In this document: positions 1 to 8,848 of the stretch, one piece after another
Layout of the letters: each line of letters begins with the position of its first letter
How positions within the stretch are numbered: the stretch's first letter is position 1
IMG/VR virus record: IMGVR_UViG_3300046001_004299
Span: 1-32,719 of that record
Origin: a virus
Strand: one strand, 5' to 3'
DNA: 32,719 bases
The notes under the pieces: generated by a model
Databases searched by the model: none
The model's input: the letters and a program-made list of their open reading frames with translations, nothing else
What the model was told of the DNA's origin: nothing
Program-made: the position numbers and the translations under genes

Positions 1-483
1 AATTGCATCCCCTTGACCAAGAACTTTAACGCTCGGTGGGCCGCTAGGAACCCAATAGTATTCGCGGAAGTTTACAAATTTATCCCACTCAATAGGAGGA
101 TTCCAGCTGTAATGATCTTGGCTGGTAATTAAATCATCACGCTCGTTGAAGTTATTAAAAAATCTAAGTTGATTTTTAAAGTCGATATAGTCGTAGAAAT
201 TTTCAATATTACCTCTATCGTCTGAAAGTACTACTCCCGGTTCTAATTGATATCTACTGCGTAGTGTATTGTCGCTGTCAAGATAAATGTCAGATCCGTT
301 GTAGGTCTTGCCATATCTACGACCAACGTATCCTACAGTTTTTTGTAGCACACCTGGCTGGACCAAGGGGTCAATAACACCGGCCATAAATTTACTGTTT
401 GTTTCAGTTTTAAAAACCTGAGGAAGTAAATCTACTGTCCTGCGAATTGGTAGTCCGCTTGCTGGGAAAATTTCATTTGCCAT
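1..483 (-). CDS. Large virion structural protein, N-terminal part (partial)
   Basis: An open frame begins with ATG at 483-481 and runs off the left window edge, giving about 161 residues starting MANEIFPASG. It follows gp6 directly, with a 9-base gap after the gp6 stop, so it is the next gene of the baseplate operon. It is rich in aromatic and acidic residues (for example YIDFKNQLRFF and HYSWNPPIEWDKF), typical of large beta-rich virion proteins. In aquatic T4-like phages a big structural protein follows gp6, and this position fits, but I do not recognise a T4 counterpart. There is no strong Shine-Dalgarno sequence, so translation may be coupled to gp6. The frame is clearly coding. The function is only inferred from position. 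Confidence 0.75.
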   Translation of the reverse strand, partial: MANEIFPASGLPIRRTVDLLPQVFKTETNSKFMAGVIDPLVQPGVLQKTVGYVGRRYGKTYNGSDIYLDSDNTLRSRYQLEPGVVLSDDRGNIENFYDYIDFKNQLRFFNNFNERDDLITSQDHYSWNPPIEWDKFVNFREYYWVPSGPPSVKVLGQGDAI

Positions 484-492
484 ATTCTACAA

Positions 493-3400
493 TTACCCTA
501 AATTTGTTGATGATATAACTGCCGAAGCATCTACACGAATTTCACTAGCAGTGATTGCTGTTACAATAACAATGTCATCTACTGTGGCACCACTGACAAA
601 AATTTCATCGTTGGCGCTTTGTATTTCAAATAAACTTCCAAAACTCTGTGTTGGCTGTCTTGGTACAATCACCAGATTACTTAGATCCGGTGTTACTGCA
701 TTTGTAATGTAAGTGATTAATTCGCCAAGATAAAACCTATCTCCGAAGTCCCAATTAGCTACATCAAAGAAATCATTGATGGCTGAAATAATTCTAACTT
801 TAAGATCATTATCATTAATTGTTTTATTTGGATTTTTAACAATCTTAAACTGTGCCTGTAATGCATAGTCTGCTGTTGATCCGAATAAGACCTTGTAATT
901 TACTGGATGGTATATTATTTCGTCGCTGATCGATTTAATCTCTCCAAGACTAGATCCAAAACTAATTCGCAAGCTATCACTGTTAGGTGCATCTGGTTTA
1001 ATTGTTAAACCGCCGCCTAGATATTTTCTAAATTCTGTATCGTAACTTCTTGTTAATAGATAAACATCAACAATGTTGCTAACACTAGGATCAATTCTAC
1101 GATCAACATTGGCATTGTGCGTGTACTGAAATTTCAATCCAGAACGACCAACATTTGCCCTATAGCCCGATTCTAAAATTAAACTATTCGATGCAGTATC
1201 TACACGCTTAACTCGATCTTCCGCACTGTCGTAAAAATAAATTAACTGGCCGTCATTATATTCATTAACGTTAATTTGGTCTTCTTTTGGTTCTACTAAA
1301 ATCAAATCAGTGCTGTTATCAAAATAGGCATAGATGATATTACCAAAGCTGTCTACTACTTCTGTAAAAAATAGGTAATTTAGATCTTGGTCGGCTCCGA
1401 CAATCTGTTCAAATGCATCTGCATTGTCAATAACGCCATCGTCGTCACTGTCGCTAAATGCCACTTGAATTTCTTCTGAGCTTTGATAACCATCTTCAAA
1501 TTTGATAGAATCATCAACTTCAAATACAAGATCTTGTTTTAACGGCAAAGGAGTACTCGGCATCGGTGTAGTGTTGATACCTAAAACTCGAACCTGATCC
1601 TTGATAGTTTTACCTGTCTTTCCATCGTAGATTTTTTGATTAACATCAAAGTAAAATCTGTTTTGTTCAAGACTACCAAATATGTAATTTAGAGTTCTAA
1701 CACGAATTTGATACTCATCTGCTTCTTTAATAAAAGCAATGATCCAACTAGTATCGAGATTGTTATTTGAAGTATCACCTGCTTTACCTAGTGCAAATGC
1801 ATTAATTAGGTCAATGTTAGGAGCTGTAATAATCTTCCACGATGCCGTGGCAACATCAAATCTAAGGCCAAAGTTTTTATTTTCAGCACACAGGTTTACA
1901 ATCTGTGTTTCTAAGGCGTCAGGCAAATTGTTTACAAACTTTGGAATAATCCTACTGGCAATTGCTCCGGTAGGCACAGTATCATTGAATATTACTGGAC
2001 CTTTTCCCGTGCTTAATGTGCCACGGCCTGCATTGGTTCCATCACCTATTACTCGAATAACTTTGGTCCACAGTCTATCAGTTTGATCTAAATCGTTAGC
2101 GTTAGTTGTGACTAATTCGCCTCGCTTAAAGCTCTTTCCTGCAGGTGGCACAAATTTAATCATTGCACCAGCAGTGACATATTTTAATGTGTTAGTTGTA
2201 TAAGAACTTACTTTTTGCAATGTAAGGTCTACGGAGTTAGTAAAATATCCTGTACTTTCATTAACATCTGAAGTAATTTGTGTCCATCTAGTATTTGTGT
2301 CAGTGAATAAAATTTTATCATATTTTGTAAAATAAAAATTGTAAACTCCTGTATTAGTAAACAGAGGTTCGATACTTTGTCTTACAAAATTAATTGTGTC
2401 AATTCTACTAACATTTTTAAATGCTAGACTTTTTTCACTTTCTGATTTATAAATTAAACCGTCATCAGCAAATACATTTACGCTAGAATATTTTCCGCTA
2501 GCATCAATGATGTCAAAATTGCGACTAACCCCACTAGATGTTCTGTTAATGGCTTTGACTTTTAAGATGTCTTGGCTACTAGCCAGTGGCGCAAGATTGT
2601 AATCTTCTGCCGTAATCATTCTGTTCTGAGTGTAATATTGGGCAGGTGCTTTTGTTCTAATGCTTTCTACAGTTTCAGCAGGTACACTGTTGCTAACTGT
2701 GTATTTTAAACTCATGCTAATCTTAAGAACATGACTTTGTCCGGACTTGTTTACATAAGATACTTCAATGTTAATACCGCGCATTTCATTAGGAAGAACA
2801 CTGTATGAAAGACCATTGCTAACACGATAGTAAACTCTAAACGATCCTTGTGGTAGATTTCCGTAGACGCCGTCTGCAAAAATAAGATCTATTCTATCTG
2901 AATTTTTTGTAGATATAGAATATATATTTCTGATATTTTTTTCAATACTGTTATAGGCAATGTTATTACCAGTTAGATTAGATACCTGTGTCCAAGGATC
3001 GATCTGGGCGCCGTTGGCCGCTAATTGAAACAACCATACATCACTGTTATTGATATTATCAGCATCTACTGCTACTTTCTCGTTGGTGGTAGGTACAGCT
3101 ATTGAAAAGTCTGCAAGCTCAAGACTACCCTGTTTAAACATCAAGAAAAATCCGGTGTTGGTACTAGCAGCACCTTTACCGTCTGACTTGTAAATGAACC
3201 CAAGCTGGTTACCAGGAACTGGGGGTTCTTCATAAATCTCTTCACTGCCTTTAAATGCGGTACTTACCATTTCAAAAGGCATAGATCGCCCGGCAACATT
3301 TTTGTTGTAGGTAAAAATTGGAACATCTCTGCTGGCGGTTCTAAATCTATATTGTTCTGTAGGAATGCCCTGAATTGTAGCAGCGCCTTGACTACGGCCG

Positions 3401-3909
3401 ATTTCAGTATTATCTGCCATAGCAGCATTTAATATGGCGTTGAACTGTTCTTTCCAGTTAGGGTTAGTTGAGTCGTTCCACTGAATAATTTGTCGGGCAA
3501 GATTTTTTCCGTTGGCATCAAGGATATTCTCAGTGGTGCTAACGGTGTCGAATTTTAACAGACCCTTGCTGGCAATATTCCTCTTCGCATTATAGCTCAA
3601 CATACGGGCTATACGAAGGACGCTTTCTCTACGAGATGCTAATTCAATAAAGTTTTCTCTGCTGGCAAGGTCAATACGAAATGCTAGACTTTGTCCTAGA
3701 AATGCTACAGCATCAATTAAAGCTAGATATTCACTAGATTCAATGTAATCGTTGAAATCTTCTGGGTAGTTTTCACGCAGATATGTGATAATAACTCTAC
3801 GCAAATTTTCAAAGTCGTAGCTTTTGAAATCAGCACTTTTAAAGGTCTGATAGATTCTTGTCCAATCCTGATTCAATATTAAATTCGTTTGTCTAGTAGT
3901 CGTAGTCAT
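493..3909 (-). CDS. 6: Baseplate wedge subunit gp6
   Basis: A 1138-residue protein matching the gp6 family of T4-like phages. The N-terminal ~110 residues carry the family pattern of an FENLRRVIITYLRENYPEDFNDYIESSE-like stretch followed by an ALIDAVAFLGQSLAFRIDLASRENF-like block and SYNAKRN. In T4, gp6 dimers link neighbouring baseplate wedges into the inner ring and drive the hexagon-to-star transition on contraction. The protein is much longer than T4 gp6 (about 660 residues), so the middle and C-terminal parts contain inserted beta-rich domains. One of these has a calcium-loop-like DSDDDGVIDNADAF motif near residues 817-832. The gene lies downstream of gp25 in the baseplate operon. The upstream gap is 45 bases and contains a poor GGTAAATA octamer that I do not call a promoter. 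Confidence 0.9.
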   Translation of the reverse strand: MTTTTRQTNLILNQDWTRIYQTFKSADFKSYDFENLRRVIITYLRENYPEDFNDYIESSEYLALIDAVAFLGQSLAFRIDLASRENFIELASRRESVLRIARMLSYNAKRNIASKGLLKFDTVSTTENILDANGKNLARQIIQWNDSTNPNWKEQFNAILNAAMADNTEIGRSQGAATIQGIPTEQYRFRTASRDVPIFTYNKNVAGRSMPFEMVSTAFKGSEEIYEEPPVPGNQLGFIYKSDGKGAASTNTGFFLMFKQGSLELADFSIAVPTTNEKVAVDADNINNSDVWLFQLAANGAQIDPWTQVSNLTGNNIAYNSIEKNIRNIYSISTKNSDRIDLIFADGVYGNLPQGSFRVYYRVSNGLSYSVLPNEMRGINIEVSYVNKSGQSHVLKISMSLKYTVSNSVPAETVESIRTKAPAQYYTQNRMITAEDYNLAPLASSQDILKVKAINRTSSGVSRNFDIIDASGKYSSVNVFADDGLIYKSESEKSLAFKNVSRIDTINFVRQSIEPLFTNTGVYNFYFTKYDKILFTDTNTRWTQITSDVNESTGYFTNSVDLTLQKVSSYTTNTLKYVTAGAMIKFVPPAGKSFKRGELVTTNANDLDQTDRLWTKVIRVIGDGTNAGRGTLSTGKGPVIFNDTVPTGAIASRIIPKFVNNLPDALETQIVNLCAENKNFGLRFDVATASWKIITAPNIDLINAFALGKAGDTSNNNLDTSWIIAFIKEADEYQIRVRTLNYIFGSLEQNRFYFDVNQKIYDGKTGKTIKDQVRVLGINTTPMPSTPLPLKQDLVFEVDDSIKFEDGYQSSEEIQVAFSDSDDDGVIDNADAFEQIVGADQDLNYLFFTEVVDSFGNIIYAYFDNSTDLILVEPKEDQINVNEYNDGQLIYFYDSAEDRVKRVDTASNSLILESGYRANVGRSGLKFQYTHNANVDRRIDPSVSNIVDVYLLTRSYDTEFRKYLGGGLTIKPDAPNSDSLRISFGSSLGEIKSISDEIIYHPVNYKVLFGSTADYALQAQFKIVKNPNKTINDNDLKVRIISAINDFFDVANWDFGDRFYLGELITYITNAVTPDLSNLVIVPRQPTQSFGSLFEIQSANDEIFVSGATVDDIVIVTAITASEIRVDASAVISSTNLG

Positions 3910-3954
3910 TGTTTTTCTTGCCCTATCACATATTTACCCTAAAAAATAAACTGG

Positions 3955-4389
3955 TCAGTTTACTATATTGTTTGTTTTGTCAAAGTCAAAAGTCATGCGC
4001 TCGTTGACATTAAACGGCAGATAAACAACATCTGCTTGTATTCTAATACCTTGATCTGTGCTGTCAATTGTCAATGCATTTACTTTAACTCTTGGATCGT
4101 AATTGATGATTTGCTCAACATCTTCAGTGATTAGTCTGCGAACTTCTGAGGTAAAATTTTCAAATAACATGTCCCAAATAATGGTTCCAAAATTAGGGTT
4201 TTCCAATTTCTCACCTTTGCGAATATAAAAGTGATTCATTAGGTCTCGCTTGACTAGTTCAATGTCGTAGAGTTTAAAATTGTTTTTTGTTTCGTTAGAG
4301 CTGAATCCCTTGTATCTAAAACTAGAACTAGTTTGTATTGTAGTAGCTTTGTTAGTTGCTACTGATTGTTGATTATATAGTTTTGCCAT
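3955..4389 (-). CDS. 25: Baseplate wedge subunit gp25 (gp25/W family)
   Basis: A 144-residue protein of the gp25/gpW baseplate family. The diagnostic block lies around residues 50-100: FYIRKGEKLENPNFGTIIWD followed by a helix reading FENFTSEVRRLITEDVEQII and then DPRV.V..L.ID. In T4, gp25 forms the core of each wedge together with gp6, gp7 and gp53, and its C-terminal fold resembles the tail sheath handshake domain that nucleates sheath assembly. The start is the ATG at 4389-4387, with GAGGAAG just upstream inside the end of gp5. Only three bases separate the two genes, indicating co-translation. The length is close to T4 gp25 (132 residues). Confidence 0.93.
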   Translation of the reverse strand: MAKLYNQQSVATNKATTIQTSSSFRYKGFSSNETKNNFKLYDIELVKRDLMNHFYIRKGEKLENPNFGTIIWDMLFENFTSEVRRLITEDVEQIINYDPRVKVNALTIDSTDQGIRIQADVVYLPFNVNERMTFDFDKTNNIVN

Positions 4390-4392
4390 ATT

Positions 4393-6147
4393 TTATGCTT
4401 CCTCTGGTGGTGGATCGCCACCTTCGTCGCCACCGGCTGCTAGTCCGTCTTCACCACCGCCTGCTTGTTCTCTATCAGTTAGATCAGGTTTAACTGATAG
4501 AGGATCTAGGTTCTCGTGACTGGGCCAGGGCTCGTGCATGGGTATTCTAAACATAATACTTTCTAAAGGAGTTTCTGTATTATATCTTGCACCTACCCAT
4601 TCGGCTGCTGCTGGATTAATTACAATATTTCCATTAATACCTAATGCTAATGTTGGCGTGGCTGCTGTTGATTTTGTAGCATCAGCTGCATCAGGGGCTG
4701 CAGGACCGTTAAGATTAATGGCTCCGCCAGTAAATGTTAAATTGGCTGCACCCCAACTGCCGTCACCTCCGGCAGTCACCTGCATAGCATCTCCAGATTT
4801 GATATCCATGCTTGTACCGGATTGAATATTAATGTTAGTTCCTGCTTTTATATGAGTATCTAGACTTGACTGAATATAGGTGCTTAGAATACTTTTAAAA
4901 TTATTATTCATTACAGAAGTTATATGATTATCTTTCAACGTAGCAATATGTACTTCACCTTCTGTGGTAATTTTTGTATCGCCTTTGACAAAGAATCTAG
5001 TGTTAGCTTCTGTGTCTACACGAAAGTTTCCGCCGCCGGTTTCGTGTACCGCAGAAGCTTTCATGTTGATATTTCTACCGGCTTCAAAATTAAAATCGCG
5101 ATCGGCATAAAAATTAAAATCTTGTTTAGTGTGAATACTAATACTGTCTTCGGCAAAGATATCAATTTTACCATCACTGGTCATTTCGATCCAACTGGTT
5201 CCTCTACTATTACCTATGTAGATTAAATCTTCACTGGTGTGTAATAATAATTGATGGCCTGTTCTCGTACGCAGTCTAATATATTCATCTGATGGTATTG
5301 TTGGTTCTCCAGCGTCGCCGTCGAGTGTGTCAGCATAATCATAGCCGCCATCTCCGGCAGGTGTTCTACGCTGATAACGATCGTCGCCGTCGTCCATGAC
5401 AAATTGACTACCACCTAGTCTACTCACAGGAACAGGCACCGGACTTTGACTATCTGATTTACCAATAAATGTTTTCTTTGCTCCGTCCCTTCGATCTAAT
5501 GGGCCTGGAGTTGAAATACCATAAACACTACTAGGAACATTCCTACGGCTGGTAGAATATGTTACACCTCTAACATCATCTTCTAATAATCCTTCTTCTA
5601 AAAAATGATCAGCAATGGGATGCACTGCTCGCTTGATTTTATCAATTTCTGTATTTTCTTCAAGAGAGTTAGCACGGCGATTTGCTTCAGCAACTGGCAC
5701 AAATCCAGTATCGTATTTTTCTTGTTCGCCATCAGCAAAAGCCACTGACCTGCTGGCTGCAATACCCGGAACCATGTGATTTGAAAATTTGTCTGGAACA
5801 CAGCCTAACCAATAGCCTTGACTAGGATCACCTTCGATAAAAAATACCAATACTGTATTTCCTACATCGGGCGGTACAAACCAAAAACCGTAACTTTTTT
5901 GTGTGTCGTTAAAATCATCTACATTGGATCCTTGAAATTCAAATGCTGTTTGTCCGGCGAAGGGACTAGCATACCTTACTCCGTAAGTTTGCCCACCATC
6001 ACCAATACTATTACCATCTGGTCTTAAAAGCGTAACTTCTAGCCCGCCCATAAATGTAGGATCTAGGTGACTGATAATTTTAGCAAGATACGGACCTCCG
6101 GAAATGTCGCTGGTTTTATTTGCTGATTCTCTTTTTACTTGTGCCAT
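4393..6147 (-). CDS. 5: Baseplate central spike / hub protein gp5 (no lysozyme domain seen)
   Basis: A 584-residue gp5-like spike protein. The N-terminal ~135 residues look like the gp5 OB-fold: GPYLAKIISHLDPTFMGGLEV, then GGQTYGVRYASPFAG, then PPDVGNTVLVFFIEGDPSQGYWLGCV. From about residue 285 comes RTRTGHQLLLHTSEDLIYIGN, followed by repeated short strands (DIFAEDSISIHTKQDFNFYA and so on). These are typical of the trimeric beta-helix that pierces the outer membrane in gp5 and VgrG proteins. The region between them, about 150 residues, is polar and charged and shows none of the catalytic features of the T4 gp5 lysozyme domain. The C-terminus is an acidic, Gly/Pro-rich tail. AGGA precedes the ATG and lies inside the end of the upstream hub gene. 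Confidence 0.85.
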   Translation of the reverse strand: MAQVKRESANKTSDISGGPYLAKIISHLDPTFMGGLEVTLLRPDGNSIGDGGQTYGVRYASPFAGQTAFEFQGSNVDDFNDTQKSYGFWFVPPDVGNTVLVFFIEGDPSQGYWLGCVPDKFSNHMVPGIAASRSVAFADGEQEKYDTGFVPVAEANRRANSLEENTEIDKIKRAVHPIADHFLEEGLLEDDVRGVTYSTSRRNVPSSVYGISTPGPLDRRDGAKKTFIGKSDSQSPVPVPVSRLGGSQFVMDDGDDRYQRRTPAGDGGYDYADTLDGDAGEPTIPSDEYIRLRTRTGHQLLLHTSEDLIYIGNSRGTSWIEMTSDGKIDIFAEDSISIHTKQDFNFYADRDFNFEAGRNINMKASAVHETGGGNFRVDTEANTRFFVKGDTKITTEGEVHIATLKDNHITSVMNNNFKSILSTYIQSSLDTHIKAGTNINIQSGTSMDIKSGDAMQVTAGGDGSWGAANLTFTGGAINLNGPAAPDAADATKSTAATPTLALGINGNIVINPAAAEWVGARYNTETPLESIMFRIPMHEPWPSHENLDPLSVKPDLTDREQAGGGEDGLAAGGDEGGDPPPEEA

Positions 6148-6150
6148 TTA

Positions 6151-8526
6151 TTATCCTGGGAAATCACCTAAGTCGGCGTTGTTTTGTGCAATCTCTTCAT
6201 CGGTATATCCACTACCTTCCCATCCGGCAATATCAATTCCATACAGCGGATTGCTTTCATTATAACTTGCATCATCAGTATTAACGCCGGTGTCTGGAGT
6301 ATCTTGTTTGCTGATATCAGCTGCAAATATCTTTTTGCTCGGTCCTTTGTAAGGATCGTAGTCTTGTGGCTGATTTGGCATACGAGTAGCTTCGATTGTT
6401 TGTGTAAATTTTCCATCACTAAATTTATTGTCACAATAGAGAACTTTATAAATTCCACTGTAAGGATTGATTGGTTCATTAGGTGGAAAATTGTACAAGC
6501 CACCTACTCCTGAAGTTCCAAGATTGGGTTCCACTGGAGTTCTAAAAATTACTCTTATATGAGTATCTGCTCCTTGATAGTTTACACTACCGCCAGCATC
6601 TCTCATAATATATGGTTGTCCGTCATGCTCGTCGCCTAGATAATTGCCCATACCACTATCGCTAATCCAATAAGGGTCTCCTAAAATTTCTAAATTAATC
6701 TTAGTCATGTCACCGGTGCCTTGATTTAGAATAGCATTTTTCAGCGTTTCTGCAACTCTTCGAGCAACTGTTTGCGCACCATATCCGCCCTTAGTGGTTT
6801 GTTTAGTCACTGACATATCACCAAGTGCTGGCGCAGCATCTACAGTAGTGGCAGCATCTGCTGTGTCAGTGTCGGGAACTATATAGATCTGATCTGGATC
6901 TTCTCCTACCGTTGAAGTTGAAGTTGCTATTACACCTGCACTGTTTTCTGGCGGTGCAGGTTGCTTACCAGTATGAAATAATTGATTGATTTGTATGTCA
7001 AATTTTAAAATATCGTTGTTTTGTCCTGTGTAGATATACTTGTATTCTTTCCCTATAATTTTATTAAGGCCTGGATATCCTGGAGGATTAGCTGTGGGGT
7101 TCCTAAACACACTAGAGTGTACCATAAAAGGTAGTACTCTAAAAATATAAGTTCGCTGGCGTGTATTTCTTTTAAGATCAAAATCTCCAATTTTGATTTG
7201 TACATCAACTCTAAACCAACTTATTCTTCCTTCACTGTCTAGCTTCGATGGGTCAAGGGCATTTTTTGCATAATCAGAACTTAGTATAACTTCTTGGATG
7301 ACATTCTGTATGGTTGCACCGGCTTCAAAAGAAAACTCTCGTTGTTTAGGATCAATGGTTAGAGAATTTCGTTTAATCAACCCCGTAGCTTCATCTGTAA
7401 CATCGTTTTCAAATCCAAAATTCATGTTACCGCCAGAGGTGGCTCCAAATCCTAAACTACTAGTTCCAATAATACCATTTCCGTAACTTAAAGAATCTTG
7501 TCCGGTTCTGCCCTTGATAGGCGATGATTCAGGCGCTTGGGGGTCAGCGGTTGCCTGTTGCTCTGTTTCAAATTGTTCGGCACCGGCACCGGGAAGGCCA
7601 ATAGGGTCATTCCATTTTTCTGGAAATACAACAATATATTTGTCATTTAAATCTTGAGTCTTGGGAACTAGATCCATCTGTGCTTTGTTAAGAATACTGC
7701 ATAGACTAGTATTGCCTGCTACCAACATTTCTTTAATATTTTCGCCACGAAGTTTAATGTTGTTTACGATCTGTTGAGCAACATTGGTAAATCCGGTGTG
7801 ATTGAGTGGCACTGCTTCACACTTGTAGGTGCTGCCGCCTTCATTGGTTGTAAAGTTAACTTTTGTAAATTGTATAACAAAATATTTGTTTAGTGCTTCA
7901 CTGCTGCCAAACATTTGTCCGTTGTCTTTGTGTCCAACAAATTCTAATTTTAATAAGTATGGTGTTCCGTTGTAATTAGGATAGCCTGCGTTGATAGCTG
8001 CGGTTTGTAAACTGTGAATAAAATAGCCCATTGAATATGGTTCATAGACTTCAAAGGCAAAATTAATAACATTAGTCGAGCCACTGGCCTTTGTTGCTGC
8101 CAGTGTCATTCTCATGTTAAAATTATTGACAAAATATTCAGGTGCTCCAACAATGGTCTGTGTGCGCTGACTAGCAAATCGACCTGCTGAAGAAAATACT
8201 ACATTTTGTAAAGCGCCGGGCTTTCCTCTATATTGACTTGGATCGTTGAACTGATCAGGTGAAAGGCAAGCCAATGTCCATAATGGAGTGTATGATGCAA
8301 ATTGTTCGAGAATATTTTCATACGGGGGGCCGTTAGCCGTTGACTGTTGTTGAAACCCAGCAAGACTATAAAAATCAATGTCACCTAAATTAGCAAAATC
8401 GCCAACATTACAACTTGCCAAGGCTTCTGTAGCGCCTGTTACAACCGATGCAACTCCAGATGGAACATTTGTTACACCCGGGTCATCTTCGTAGGTGCTG
8501 CCATTAAATCCTATTTCATCCCACAT
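6151..8526 (-). CDS. Large baseplate hub-like structural protein (gp27 candidate)
   Basis: A 791-residue protein encoded between gp53 and gp5, where a hub component is expected. No gp27 gene is otherwise visible in the operon. Recognisable segments are ILEQFASYTPLWTLACLSPDQ near residue 70, FAFEVYEPYSMGYFIHSLQ near 160, a strand-rich middle with FRVDVQIKIGDFDLKRNTRQ, and near the C-terminus LEILGDPYWI and KVLYCDNKFSDGKFTQTIEATR. The ILGDP and KVL..NKFSDG.FTQ.L patterns are common in hub proteins of large myophages, where the last beta domain contacts the gp5 spike. It is about twice the length of T4 gp27 (391 residues). The hub role is an inference from position and these motifs; the coding call is firm. 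AGGAA lies ahead of the ATG inside the end of gp53. Confidence 0.75.
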   Translation of the reverse strand: MWDEIGFNGSTYEDDPGVTNVPSGVASVVTGATEALASCNVGDFANLGDIDFYSLAGFQQQSTANGPPYENILEQFASYTPLWTLACLSPDQFNDPSQYRGKPGALQNVVFSSAGRFASQRTQTIVGAPEYFVNNFNMRMTLAATKASGSTNVINFAFEVYEPYSMGYFIHSLQTAAINAGYPNYNGTPYLLKLEFVGHKDNGQMFGSSEALNKYFVIQFTKVNFTTNEGGSTYKCEAVPLNHTGFTNVAQQIVNNIKLRGENIKEMLVAGNTSLCSILNKAQMDLVPKTQDLNDKYIVVFPEKWNDPIGLPGAGAEQFETEQQATADPQAPESSPIKGRTGQDSLSYGNGIIGTSSLGFGATSGGNMNFGFENDVTDEATGLIKRNSLTIDPKQREFSFEAGATIQNVIQEVILSSDYAKNALDPSKLDSEGRISWFRVDVQIKIGDFDLKRNTRQRTYIFRVLPFMVHSSVFRNPTANPPGYPGLNKIIGKEYKYIYTGQNNDILKFDIQINQLFHTGKQPAPPENSAGVIATSTSTVGEDPDQIYIVPDTDTADAATTVDAAPALGDMSVTKQTTKGGYGAQTVARRVAETLKNAILNQGTGDMTKINLEILGDPYWISDSGMGNYLGDEHDGQPYIMRDAGGSVNYQGADTHIRVIFRTPVEPNLGTSGVGGLYNFPPNEPINPYSGIYKVLYCDNKFSDGKFTQTIEATRMPNQPQDYDPYKGPSKKIFAADISKQDTPDTGVNTDDASYNESNPLYGIDIAGWEGSGYTDEEIAQNNADLGDFPG

Positions 8527-8527
8527 A

Positions 8528-8845
8528 TTATATTCCTAAATAATTCTGTAGATTTGATTTCTTAGGAATAAAAATAACCGTTCCTGGTTCAAAGTCATAG
8601 ATGCAATCTTTGATAACGTCCATATTTCTTTGAACAAATACCCACCATAATTTAGGGTCACCATACAGGTCAAAGGCCAGTAGGTCAGGCCGGTGACGAT
8701 ATTGATTTTCAATAACATATTTGAAGTCATCACTTTCTGCAGGCACTGGGCGAATTGACAGTATGTCAAGGTACAACCTGTTCTGTTTAGTAGTGGCCCA
8801 TGGGCTAGTCTTTTTGTATTTGACCGTATTAGATTGTGTAGCCAT
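8528..8845 (-). CDS. 53: Baseplate wedge subunit gp53
   Basis: A 105-residue protein with the gp53 signature: YVIENQYRHRPDLLAFDLYG, then PKLWWVFVQRNMDVIKDCIYDF and PGTVIFIPKKSNL. In T4, gp53 clamps wedge to wedge and has a LysM-like fold at its base. The run D.YGDP.LWWV...N......D.E.G..I.IP seen here is that LysM-like region. It is shorter than T4 gp53 (196 residues), as is usual in aquatic T4-like phages. The ATG at 8845 follows the tube-cap gene stop by three bases, with AAGGGA inside that gene serving as ribosome site. Confidence 0.9.
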   Translation of the reverse strand: MATQSNTVKYKKTSPWATTKQNRLYLDILSIRPVPAESDDFKYVIENQYRHRPDLLAFDLYGDPKLWWVFVQRNMDVIKDCIYDFEPGTVIFIPKKSNLQNYLGI

Positions 8846-8848
8846 ATA

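Noticed and set aside
3931-3938. Late promoter before gp6 (GGTAAATA on minus)
   Set aside because: Two of the key first positions differ from NATAAATA, and gp6 can be served by the operon promoter at 9898-9905.
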